From Archangium sp. (GTDB lineage: Bacteria; Myxococcota; Myxococcia; Myxococcales; Myxococcaceae): DNA of 64,000 nt. Position 1 is the stretch's first letter, and each line of letters begins with the position of its first letter. The notes beneath the pieces were generated by a model that worked only from the letters and a program-made list of their open reading frames with translations, did not search any database and had not been told where the DNA came from. The DNA is taken from the NCBI GenBank assembly GCA_030695565.1, contig JAUYRZ010000079.1, positions 1 to 64,000 on the forward strand. Reading direction: 5' to 3'. Both the position numbers and the translations under genes were made by a program. This document shows positions 17,257-26,111 of this stretch, piece after piece.

Positions 17257-19059
17257 TCAGCGGTTCTTCTTCTTCTTCTTCTTCGCGGTGGCCTGCGCCG
17301 CTGGCATCGCGAGCGCCGCAGCGCGACCACCCAGAATGAGCGGCTCAGGCTCTTCCGGCGCGACCGCATCGGAGGCGCTCCTGGTGAACACCCACCACAC
17401 GCCAATGACGGCGAGCAACGCCGCCAGCGACATGGTCACGTACTGCTCGTCGAGCCAGTGCGACATCCACGAGAGCGGGCCCCAGTTCAGGTAGTGCGAG
17501 ACCGCGCAGAGCGAGCAGAGCAACAACCCCACCTCGCGACGTTTCTCGTGCAGCACCGCCAGGCCCATCAAGAAGCAGTAGTAGTAGTTGGTCAGCTCTG
17601 CGCCGATGACGATGAAGCCCGCACCCATCGCCGCGCCCATCCACGGATCGGCTCCGGTGTGCCGCAAGGCAAACCACACCAACACCATCCCCGCGAGGAA
17701 CGAGAGCCACATGAGCGGCTTGGCCTGATCCCAGTTGTCGAGGCGGGTCGACTTCCACAAGTACCAGGAGTCGATCAGCCCGGGCCGCACCGTCTTCTGC
17801 CCGATGGAGTCAGGGCGCCACGAGAGAATCGTGCGCAGGCCCATGTGGTTGGTGAGGGGCGTGCGCGAGTGCTTCACGGTGTTCTGGGCGAACCGTTGCC
17901 AGGTGGTGGGGCCTCCGAAGAACGCGAACGACGCGCCGACCAGCAACGCCGTGGCCACCACGCCGCCGGCCACGTAGCGCAAGAACCGTGGATCCATCTT
18001 CTTGTTCACGCGGAAGTACTCGAACGCGGCGACCGCCACGCCTGCCGCCGCGAGCCCGGGGAACAAGCGCAACAACACCGTGTACGCGAAGGCCGCGCCG
18101 GCGAGGGCAGGGCGGTTCTTCTTCAACAGCGCGATCGACGCGACGAAATAGAAGATCCAGTCGTGCCGGAGGAACGCCCCACCGGTCCAGTAATACCGAT
18201 TGGGGAAATGGCAGCCGAGCACGATGGCGGCGATGGCGAAGGCGCGGGGCCCGAACGCCCACCAGATCATCACCAGGGTGAGCGCCAGATAGATGGGGTC
18301 GATCACGTTGAGGCGCGTGAGCTGCGCCATCGTCACCGGGCCACCCGAGTTGGTCAGCGCGTAACCCGCCAACGTCCACACCGGGGTGGCGTTGTACCCG
18401 TGGTCGAGGTGGATATCGCGCCACCGCGGCTCGCCCACGAAGCTGCGGAAGGCGGCGATGTCTTTCTTGAAGAGGTCCCACCGGGCCGGGCTGAACGATT
18501 CCTTGCAGCGCTCGGGGTGCGCGAGGATCTCGTCGGTCTTGATGATCACGTTGGTGCGCAGATCGGTGATGGTCTGCCGCACCACTTCATCGCGCCGGCC
18601 GTTCTCCACGTTCGCGACCGCCGCGCAGTCGTAGAGCTTCTCGTAGCCGAGCTCGGGGAAATACTTGGCCCCCATCACGTAGTGGTACGTGTCCCAGACG
18701 TGCACGAAGTTGCCGAAGTGCAGCCGCCCGAAGTTGAAGTACGCGAGGAAGCCGCACAAGCCGAGCACCAGCAGCGTGCGATCGCGCAGCAGCTGGCGTT
18801 CTTTGGGTCTTCCGGCCCACTGCAGCTTGAGGCCCCAGCCGATCACGAAGACCGCGCCCAACGAGATGGCGAACTGCACCCACTGCGCTGAGGTGTCGTT
18901 GTCGAGCGCGCTGAAGGGCCTCGACCAGCCCTGAAACGGTTGTTCGCCCACGAAGTAGCGCGCGGCGAGCAGGCACAGCGCCAGCACCCCCAAGGGAATT
19001 TGCCAGTCGAGATCCGTGTCGGGGACCTTCGTCGTTGGGGTCGGGGGAGTCGAAGCCAT
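17257..19059 (-). CDS. Polytopic membrane protein, possibly a GT-C-type glycosyltransferase
   Basis: 600 residues with about eleven hydrophobic helices. A soluble loop after the second or third helix carries VHVWDTYHYVMGAKYFPELG; aspartate and histidine in the first external loop followed by many helices is the plan of GT-C glycosyltransferases such as the DUF2029/GT87 group, but no family signature is certain. A long extracytoplasmic loop (about 120-220) follows. The C-terminus ends in a lysine run (KKKKKKNR). I chose the ATG at 19059, right before the first helix. It is divergent from the VIT/vWA gene with 111 bp between starts. Confidence 0.65.
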   Translation of the reverse strand: MASTPPTPTTKVPDTDLDWQIPLGVLALCLLAARYFVGEQPFQGWSRPFSALDNDTSAQWVQFAISLGAVFVIGWGLKLQWAGRPKERQLLRDRTLLVLGLCGFLAYFNFGRLHFGNFVHVWDTYHYVMGAKYFPELGYEKLYDCAAVANVENGRRDEVVRQTITDLRTNVIIKTDEILAHPERCKESFSPARWDLFKKDIAAFRSFVGEPRWRDIHLDHGYNATPVWTLAGYALTNSGGPVTMAQLTRLNVIDPIYLALTLVMIWWAFGPRAFAIAAIVLGCHFPNRYYWTGGAFLRHDWIFYFVASIALLKKNRPALAGAAFAYTVLLRLFPGLAAAGVAVAAFEYFRVNKKMDPRFLRYVAGGVVATALLVGASFAFFGGPTTWQRFAQNTVKHSRTPLTNHMGLRTILSWRPDSIGQKTVRPGLIDSWYLWKSTRLDNWDQAKPLMWLSFLAGMVLVWFALRHTGADPWMGAAMGAGFIVIGAELTNYYYCFLMGLAVLHEKRREVGLLLCSLCAVSHYLNWGPLSWMSHWLDEQYVTMSLAALLAVIGVWWVFTRSASDAVAPEEPEPLILGGRAAALAMPAAQATAKKKKKKNR

Positions 19060-19170
19060 GAGCGGCGCGCAATGTAGGGAAAATCGACCCCGGCCGCGAG
19101 AACCCCGCGAAATTCCGCCCGGCTGAGAGGAATATGAGATCGTCTCCGCCCCCCGCCCGTTGGAGGCCCG

Positions 19171-21507
19171 ATGACTCGATTGATTGTGCTGGCCGCAGTC
19201 CTTTCCGCGCCGCTCGCCTTCGCCCAGGGCATGTTGATTCCCACCGACGCCTCGATGGGGCCGCTGGGCATCAAGTACCAGCGCGTCTCGGCCGAGATCG
19301 TCGACGGCGCCGCGGTCACGAAGGTCGAGCAGGTCTTCGTCAACAGCAGCGCCCGCCAGCTCGAGGCGCACTACGTCTTCCCGCTCCCCAAAGGCGCCGC
19401 GCTGCAGGAGTTCTACCTGTGGATCAACGGCAAGCGCACCAAGGGCGAGATGCTGGAGAAGAAGAAGGCCACCGACATCTACGAGGGCATCGTGCGCCGC
19501 CTGCAGGATCCCGGGCTGCTGGAGTACGTCGACACCGACGCCTTCCGCGCGCGCGTCTTCCCCGTGCCGGCCAACGGTGAGCAGAAGATCGAGCTGACCT
19601 TCAGCCAGGTGCTCGACTTCAACGCGGGGCTCTTTCAGTACCACTACCCGCTGGGCGCCGGCACGCGGGGGGCCCCGAAGCTGACGGTCAAACAGGACTT
19701 CACGTTCTCCGCGACCATCAAGAGCAAGACGCCGCTGCGCAGCATCTACTCGCCGACCCACAAGCTGGGTGTCTCACGCAAGGGTGAGAACGAAGCGGTC
19801 ACCGGGCTCGAGCTGGGCGCGGGCGCCGACATCTCGAAGGATCTCGATCTCTTCTACACGGTGTCCGACAAGTCGATCGGGCTCACCTTCATGTCGCACC
19901 GCCCAGACAACGAGCAGCCCGGCTTCTTCATGGCGCTCATCTCGCCGAAGACCGACGTGAAGGCCGACGAGGTGATCTCCAAGCGCGTCACCTTCGTCAT
20001 CGACACCTCGGGTTCGATGATGGGCGATCGCATGAAGCTGGCCCGCGACAGCTTGAAATACTGCGTGCAGAAGGTGAACCCGCGCGACGAGTTCAACGTG
20101 GTGCGCTTCTCCACCGACGTCGAGGCGCTGTTCGAGAAGCCGCAGCTGGCCAGTGAAGCGAACATCAAGAAGGCGCTGGAGTTCGTCTCGGGTCTCGAGG
20201 CCATCGGCGGCACGGCGATCGACGAGGCGATGGTGCGCGCGCTCAAAGACGGCGCCAACCGCGGCGATCGGCCGCACATGGTGATGTTCATCACCGACGG
20301 TCACCCCACGGTCGGCGAGACCGATGAAGCGGCCATCGCCAAAGATGCGAAGGCGGCCAACCAGGGCAGCCGGGTGTTCACCTTCGGCGTGGGTGACGAT
20401 CTCAACGCCCGCTTGCTCGACCGCATGGCGGAGGAGGGCAACGGCACCTCTGACTTCGCTCGTGACGGGCGGGACTTCGAGCTGAAGATCGGTGGCTTCT
20501 ACGACAAGGTCGCCAACCCCGTGCTCGCGGATCTCGCGCTCGATCTGTCGGCCTTCGGGGCCTACGACGTGTACCCCAAGCGCCTGGGCGATCTGTTCAA
20601 GGGCGCGCAGCTGGTGGTGATGGGCCGCTACCGCACGCCCAAAGACGGCACCGTGGTGCTGACGGGCTCCTTCAACGGTAAAAAGCAGGTCTTCGAGTAC
20701 CGCGGCGAAGCGACGAAGGAGAGCAAGCAGTTCGACTTCGTTCCCCGGCTCTGGGCGATCCGTAAGGTGGGCTACCTGCTCGAGGAGATCCGCCTGCGCG
20801 GCGAGAAGCCCGAGCTCAAGGAGGAGATCATCGCGCTGGGGAAGAAGTACGGCATCGTGACGCCGTACACCTCGTACCTGGTGGTCGAGGACACTCCGAT
20901 GCCGGTGGCCCAGAACCGCCCGCCGCCTCCTCCGCGCATGGACCCGTGGCAGTTCCGGGGTGGTGGGGCAGAGGAAAAGGCGCTGGCTCCCAAGGGCTCG
21001 GCGAGCGGCTTTGGTGGGCTGGGCGGGCGGGGTGCTCCTTCGTCTCCGGCGGCTGTTGATGCGGCCCCGTCTGCAGAGAGCAGCGCCGACGACTTCAGCA
21101 GCGCGTTCGGCCGCGCAGGGCCGGGGAAGGCGGCGCCGAAGGAAGACGCGATGAAGAAGGCCGAGGGCAAAGACGGCATCGCGATGTCCAGGGCCGTTCG
21201 GAAGATGAAGGAAGAGAGCGAAGGCGAGCGCGTGAATGACCCCGTTCGCAGCGCTTCAGGCCGCACGTTCGTCTATCGGAACGGCGGGTGGATCGACACC
21301 GAGGCCCAGTCGGGGACGAGCAAGAGCCTCAAGGTGAAGTACCTGTCGGATGCGTACTTCGCGCTGCTCAAGGCCCGGCCTGACTTGAAGGCGGCGCTCG
21401 CTTTGTCGGACCGGTTGGTGATCGTGGTCGGCAAGGACAAGAGCGTGATCATCGAGCCGACTGCGGGTGAGACGAAGCCTGAGTCGATTGCCGCGTTCTT
21501 GAAATAG
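19171..21507 (+). CDS. Secreted VIT/von Willebrand A domain protein
   Basis: 778 residues. Signal peptide 1-18, then a VIT domain (about 20-150; VEQVFVNSSARQLEAHYVFP is typical). A vWA domain (about 270-445) follows with the metal site DTSGS at 278-282, the later Thr in GGTAID and Asp in ITDGHP, so the MIDAS motif looks complete. A Pro/Gly/Ala-rich linker (about 590-690) leads to a small C-terminal domain. The VIT-vWA pairing is that of inter-alpha-trypsin inhibitor heavy chains; bacterial ones are thought to bind proteins at the surface. TGGAGG lies 5 nt before the ATG. No membrane anchor is seen, so it is probably periplasmic or released. Confidence 0.88.
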   Translation: MTRLIVLAAVLSAPLAFAQGMLIPTDASMGPLGIKYQRVSAEIVDGAAVTKVEQVFVNSSARQLEAHYVFPLPKGAALQEFYLWINGKRTKGEMLEKKKATDIYEGIVRRLQDPGLLEYVDTDAFRARVFPVPANGEQKIELTFSQVLDFNAGLFQYHYPLGAGTRGAPKLTVKQDFTFSATIKSKTPLRSIYSPTHKLGVSRKGENEAVTGLELGAGADISKDLDLFYTVSDKSIGLTFMSHRPDNEQPGFFMALISPKTDVKADEVISKRVTFVIDTSGSMMGDRMKLARDSLKYCVQKVNPRDEFNVVRFSTDVEALFEKPQLASEANIKKALEFVSGLEAIGGTAIDEAMVRALKDGANRGDRPHMVMFITDGHPTVGETDEAAIAKDAKAANQGSRVFTFGVGDDLNARLLDRMAEEGNGTSDFARDGRDFELKIGGFYDKVANPVLADLALDLSAFGAYDVYPKRLGDLFKGAQLVVMGRYRTPKDGTVVLTGSFNGKKQVFEYRGEATKESKQFDFVPRLWAIRKVGYLLEEIRLRGEKPELKEEIIALGKKYGIVTPYTSYLVVEDTPMPVAQNRPPPPPRMDPWQFRGGGAEEKALAPKGSASGFGGLGGRGAPSSPAAVDAAPSAESSADDFSSAFGRAGPGKAAPKEDAMKKAEGKDGIAMSRAVRKMKEESEGERVNDPVRSASGRTFVYRNGGWIDTEAQSGTSKSLKVKYLSDAYFALLKARPDLKAALALSDRLVIVVGKDKSVIIEPTAGETKPESIAAFLK

Positions 21508-21513
21508 TGCGCT

Positions 21514-21541
21514 CCCGCTCCCCGCTCGCGCAGGGAGCGGG
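21514..21541. repeat. GC-rich stem-loop between convergent genes (family copy 5)
   Basis: CCCGCTCCC (21514-21522) pairs perfectly with GGGAGCGGG (21533-21541) around a 10-nt loop. It sits 7 nt after the VIT/vWA stop and just before the stop of the stress protein gene on the other strand. It lacks a T-run but could block transcription from both sides. Confidence 0.65.
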
Positions 21542-21547
21542 AAAACG

Positions 21548-22417
21548 TCAGGTCTTCATCACCAGCACATCGCAGGCCGCGTGCGTCATCGTCCACTCGG
21601 CGACGCTGCCGAGGATCAACTTCCGCACGCCGCTTCTTCCGTGCGTACCGACGATGATCAGCTCGGCCTTCCGCGCCTTCGCCTCCTCGCTGATCAACAT
21701 GCGAGCGTCGCCGCCAATCACGCGCGGCTGAGCGGCCTTGAGCCCCGTCTTCGTCAGCAGCGCCTTCAACTCCTTCGTCGCGATTTTCAAGGCGTCTTCA
21801 CGGAACTCTTCAGCTCGCTCGCCTGAAACCACCACGTAGTCCTCGTAGGCCACCGACGACGCGTGCAGCACCTCGACCTCACTGGCGTCTTCCAGCCAGG
21901 GCTTGGCGGTCTTGATGAGCCTGGCCGACGAGAGCGTGAGATCCACCGCGACCAGCACGCGCTGGTACGAGCTGGTGGCCGGGCTGCGCACCAGCAGCAC
22001 CGGCACGTCACCCAGCTTCACCACCTTGCGCGAGGTCGAGCCGAGCCGCAGCTCGACGAACGACCGCCGCCCATGCCGGCCCATGCAGATGACGTCGGCC
22101 TCCACGGTATGCGCCCGTTTGATGATCTGCTGCGCGCTCTCGCCCTCCACCACGTCGGCCACGAACTGCCGCGGGGCCAGGCCGCGCGCGAGCGCCAACG
22201 GGTGAACCCGGGCCAGCGCCTTCTCCAGGCTGCGTTCGGCCTCGAGGATGGCGTCTTTGCGCAACGTGCCCGGAATGTCGTCGGGCACCACGTGAAGCAA
22301 GGTCACCTTCGATTTCGGCCCCAACGGAAGCCGGAGCGCCCGGGTGAGCGCCTGCTGCGACCCATCGGAGAAATCTGTCGGCACGACCACGCTGGAGAGC
22401 GGATTTCGTGAAGGCAT
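21548..22417 (-). CDS. Tandem-domain universal stress protein (UspA family)
   Basis: 289 residues with two Usp domains. Domain 1 (about 8-145) starts VVVPTDFSDGS and ends with GRHGRRSFVELRLGS; domain 2 (about 150-289) starts RVLVAVDLT and ends with GTHGRSGVRKLILGS, the G-x2-G-x9-G-S/T nucleotide-binding pattern. Both look able to bind ATP. Such tandem proteins support survival under stress or starvation. Cytoplasmic. It is divergent from the large lipoprotein gene with 97 bp between starts. Confidence 0.9.
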   Translation of the reverse strand: MPSRNPLSSVVVPTDFSDGSQQALTRALRLPLGPKSKVTLLHVVPDDIPGTLRKDAILEAERSLEKALARVHPLALARGLAPRQFVADVVEGESAQQIIKRAHTVEADVICMGRHGRRSFVELRLGSTSRKVVKLGDVPVLLVRSPATSSYQRVLVAVDLTLSSARLIKTAKPWLEDASEVEVLHASSVAYEDYVVVSGERAEEFREDALKIATKELKALLTKTGLKAAQPRVIGGDARMLISEEAKARKAELIIVGTHGRSGVRKLILGSVAEWTMTHAACDVLVMKT

Positions 22418-22514
22418 AAGGGGTCTCGTAGCACTACAAGCGCGCGGGGGTGGTGTGTATGGTCCCCCACCATTGCGGCGCGTTGGCCGACGTCGCCAAA
22501 GGAATCACCTCGTC

Positions 22515-25500
22515 ATGGCAACCCCGAAGTGGCTGGGCCTGGCTGCGCTCTGTGCGCTCTCAGCCTGTTTCAACCCGACACGTGAACCTGATTGCCTGCT
22601 GGCTGGCACCTGCGAGTGCAAGCTCAAGGCAGACTGCCGCCCCGGTTTCGAGTGCGTGGACGGAAAGTGTTTCGAGGTGGTCGACGCCGGCTTGCCCGGT
22701 GAGCTCGGCTGGCCCTGCACCCAGAACAGCGAATGCCTCTTCGGGCCCTGTCTTCCCACCGGCCCCGGCAATGGCCGGGTGTGCAGCGCGGTCTGCGCGG
22801 TCGACGGCGGGGTGGGCTGTGAGAAGGGCTGGGAGTGCAAGCAGGCGCCGGTCGGTCAGCAGGGGTTTCTCTGTGCGCCTCCGATTCGGGTGCAGTGCCT
22901 CGCGTGTGACGCAGACTCCGACTGCAACACCATCGGCGATCGCTGCACGCGCATCGGCGACGGCACCTTCTGCACCACTGACTGTTCCCTGACGGGCCAG
23001 TGCCCTCAGGGCAGCGTGTGCCGTTCGGTGAGCTCGGATGCGGGCTCGTTGCGCCAGTGCATTCCCCAGAGCAACACCTGCGAGTGCAGCGCCGTGTCTG
23101 CCGGCCTGACGCGCGCGTGCAAGCGCACCAACCCGCGCGCGACCTGCTTCGGCGTGGAGACCTGCCAGCCCAACGGCGCCTGGAACGGCTGTGACGCGCT
23201 CGAGGCGTCGGCCGAGATCTGCGACGGCATCGACAACGACTGCGACGGGCTGACCGATCAACCCGATCCCGATCTGATCACCACCGGGCTTCCCGGGTAC
23301 CCGAGCTGCAGCAAGGGCCTGACCTGCAGAGGCCTGTGGAGCTGCCAGGGCCAGGGCGATGGAGGTTTCGCGTTCTCCTGCTCCGCGCCGGATCCGAAAG
23401 CCGAGCTGTGCAACGGCGCCGATGACGACTGCAACGGCCAGGTCGACGACGGGTTGATCGACGGCATGGGCGTGTACTTCAGCCCCCGCGCGTGCGGCAC
23501 CTGCGCGACCGATTGCTTCAAGGTCCTCGAGAACCTCGCTGAAGACGGTGGCGTGGTGATCGACGGCGCGGCCACCTGTGACGTGCGCGGCGGTCAGCGC
23601 GAGTGCGTGCCCCGCATCTGCGCGAAGGGCTCGTACCTCACGCCGCCTGGAGCGCCGCAGGTCTGTGAACGCGCGGTCAGCTCGCAGTGCCGGCCGTGCA
23701 CCACCTCGGGTGATTGCCGCGTGCCGGGTGACGAATGCGTGAACGTCGGCACCGACCCCGACACCTTCTGCGCGCAGAGCTGCGACGTCACCTCGGTGAT
23801 GGAAGGCTGCACCGGCCGGGTGGGCGAGCAGGGCTGCTGCCCCACCGGCAACACCTGCCAGAGCGTCAACGCGAAGAAGTTGTGCGTGCCGAACGGGAAC
23901 AGCTGCCAGTGCAACACCGATCAGGTGGGCTTCACGCGCTCGTGCTTCGTGACCGCGGGCGCGGCGACCTGCATCGGCAACCAGACCTGCAACGCGCAGG
24001 GCACCTACGGCACGTGCGACACCTCGATGACCTCGCTGGAGTTCTGCGACGGCCGCGACAACGACTGCGACACCACCATCGACGAAGGCTTCATCGACAC
24101 GCGCGGCTCGGGCACCTACGACACCGACGCGCACTGCGGCGCCTGCAACAACAACTGCGGCGCGCGTTGGAGCCCCACCATTCAGCACGCCATCGGCGGG
24201 TGCAGCATCACCGCGCCTCCGCCGAAGTGTGTGATCGCCAGCTGCACCACCGAACGCGTGGGCGGCGGCGCGATCTGCCGCACCGACTCCGAATGCACCG
24301 GGGGCGCGGTCTGTCACCCGACGTACCGGCAATGCACGCGGGCCTGCACCACCACCGCGAATTGCCGCGGCGGTGAGCAGTGCACCAACAACTTCTGCAC
24401 GCGCGGCTGCTCTGTGGCCAGCGACTGCACGGCGTCGTTCGGCCCCGACGCGATCTGCAGCAACGGGAGCTGCGGCATCACCTATCAATTCGTCAACGCT
24501 GACCTCGACGAGACCAACGGCTGCGAGTGCGCCTCGAACCCCTCGGTCACCGATGAGCCCGAGCGTTTCGCCACCTACCCGGCCGCGGGCCTGCCGTACG
24601 TCGATCGCAACTGCGATCAGGTCGACGGCGTCGCGGCGCGCTCACTCTTCGTGTGGGCGCAGTCACCCAGCAGCCTCGGTACGCGGGCCGCTCCTTTCCG
24701 CACCATCGCCGAAGCGATCACCGCGTTCCGCCCGGCGATGCACACCTCCATCCTGGTGGCCCAGGGCACCTATGCCGAGCAGGTGGTGCTCACCAACGGC
24801 GTGCAACTGCACGGCGGGTACTCCGCTGACTTCACGCGGCGCGACATCATCCTCTTCCCCACGTTCATCGAAGCGAGCGAACCCACCGGCGCTCAGCCGC
24901 GCGGCACCGTGAACGCAGAAGGGCTCTCGCAGTTGACCGTGCTCTCCGGCTTCACCATTCGCGGCTACGACGTGAACACCCGGCCCACGCCCGGCGTGCC
25001 TGCGAAGAACAGCTACGCGGTCTACGTGCGCGACTCAGCAGGCCTGGTGATTCAGAACAACCACGTGGTCGGTGGGCGCGGTGGTGATGGTTCACCTGCG
25101 CAACCCGGCCAGGCCGGCACGAACGGCGCTGCGGGTCAGAACGGCGTGCCCGCCCGCGAGTGCAACTCACCCGACTGCACCGGTGAGACCCAGACCGGAG
25201 GCGCTGCGGGCGTCAACGCTTCGTGCGCCGCACAGGGGCAACCCGGCGCGGGCACCGACTTGAACCTCGATCCGCAGGCGTACAACGGCGGCGGCTTGAA
25301 CGGCACGGGCGGCTCGAACTCGAGGTACCAGCACTCCGATCCGTCGCAGACGTCGTTCTGCAAGTACGACTGCACCATTCTCGGTGGAGGTTCGGCCGGC
25401 GGCGCTGCGCAGAACGGAACCGACGGCACAGCGCAGGGCATGGGCCAGGGCTGCGCGGTCTCGCGTGGCTCGATCTCAGGCGGCGACTGGGTCACCAGCG

Positions 25501-26111
25501 TGGCGAGCATGGGCGCCAACGGCGCACCGGGACGAGGGGGCGGCGGCGGTGGTGGCGGCGGCTGCGTCAGCAACGGCAACCCCAACACCTGCACCATCGG
25601 GCGCCGCGTGGGCGATCTCGGCGGCACCGGTGGTGGTGGAGGCGCCGGTGGTTGTGGCGGCAGCGCGGGCCTCGCGGCAGCAGGCGGCGGCGCGTCATTC
25701 GGCATCTTCGTGATCGGCACCGCACCGTCGATCGACGGCAACCTGGTCGACTTCGGGTTCGGCGGCTTCGGCGGCAACGGTGGTGCAGGCGGCTACGGCG
25801 GTCTGGGCGGCCAGGGCGGCCGCGGCGGTCCCAACACGTCGGTCGCGTGGTGCGCGGGGCAGGGCGGCCCGGGTGGGCGCGGCGGCAACGGCGGCGCCGG
25901 CAGTGGTGGCGGCGGCGGTTGCGGCGGCAGCGTCTTCGGCATCGCAGGTCAGAGCATCACGGCGCAGGGCTATCCCGCCCGCAACACGTTCCCTCCTCCT
26001 CCGGTGCTCAGCGTGGGCTCGGGCGGCGTGGGCGGTGCGTCTCCGGCAGGCCCCGCTTTCAAAGGCGGCGATGGCGTGCCCGGCATTCTCTTCAGCGTGG
26101 AGAGCTTCTGA
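22515..26111 (+). CDS. Giant Cys-rich lipoprotein with DNDCDG motifs, beta-helix and Gly-rich tail (paralogue A)
   Basis: 1198 residues from the ATG at 22515, lipobox LSAC (Cys18). Residues about 25-690 are a chain of Cys-rich modules. Among them are three copies of the putative metal-binding motif shared with MopE-type proteins: CDGIDNDCDG (from 236), [10 protein letters not shown] (from 299) and CDGRDNDCD (from 511). Residues about 709-792 match a DUF1565/pectate-lyase-like beta-helix (RAAPFRTIAEAI, VAQGTYAEQVVL, LHGGYSADFTRRD). The last 340 residues are Gly/Asn/Ala-rich repeats resembling PGRS sequences, with scattered Cys pairs. It is probably on the outer surface. Its stop overlaps the start of paralogue B by 1 nt (TGATG), so they are co-translated. 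Ligand unknown; calcium or other metal binding is inferred from the motif. Confidence 0.8.
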   Translation: MATPKWLGLAALCALSACFNPTREPDCLLAGTCECKLKADCRPGFECVDGKCFEVVDAGLPGELGWPCTQNSECLFGPCLPTGPGNGRVCSAVCAVDGGVGCEKGWECKQAPVGQQGFLCAPPIRVQCLACDADSDCNTIGDRCTRIGDGTFCTTDCSLTGQCPQGSVCRSVSSDAGSLRQCIPQSNTCECSAVSAGLTRACKRTNPRATCFGVETCQPNGAWNGCDALEASAEICDGIDNDCDGLTDQPDPDLITTGLPGYPSCSKGLTCRGLWSCQGQGDGGFAFSCSAPDPKAELCNGADDDCNGQVDDGLIDGMGVYFSPRACGTCATDCFKVLENLAEDGGVVIDGAATCDVRGGQRECVPRICAKGSYLTPPGAPQVCERAVSSQCRPCTTSGDCRVPGDECVNVGTDPDTFCAQSCDVTSVMEGCTGRVGEQGCCPTGNTCQSVNAKKLCVPNGNSCQCNTDQVGFTRSCFVTAGAATCIGNQTCNAQGTYGTCDTSMTSLEFCDGRDNDCDTTIDEGFIDTRGSGTYDTDAHCGACNNNCGARWSPTIQHAIGGCSITAPPPKCVIASCTTERVGGGAICRTDSECTGGAVCHPTYRQCTRACTTTANCRGGEQCTNNFCTRGCSVASDCTASFGPDAICSNGSCGITYQFVNADLDETNGCECASNPSVTDEPERFATYPAAGLPYVDRNCDQVDGVAARSLFVWAQSPSSLGTRAAPFRTIAEAITAFRPAMHTSILVAQGTYAEQVVLTNGVQLHGGYSADFTRRDIILFPTFIEASEPTGAQPRGTVNAEGLSQLTVLSGFTIRGYDVNTRPTPGVPAKNSYAVYVRDSAGLVIQNNHVVGGRGGDGSPAQPGQAGTNGAAGQNGVPARECNSPDCTGETQTGGAAGVNASCAAQGQPGAGTDLNLDPQAYNGGGLNGTGGSNSRYQHSDPSQTSFCKYDCTILGGGSAGGAAQNGTDGTAQGMGQGCAVSRGSISGGDWVTSVASMGANGAPGRGGGGGGGGGCVSNGNPNTCTIGRRVGDLGGTGGGGGAGGCGGSAGLAAAGGGASFGIFVIGTAPSIDGNLVDFGFGGFGGNGGAGGYGGLGGQGGRGGPNTSVAWCAGQGGPGGRGGNGGAGSGGGGGCGGSVFGIAGQSITAQGYPARNTFPPPPVLSVGSGGVGGASPAGPAFKGGDGVPGILFSVESF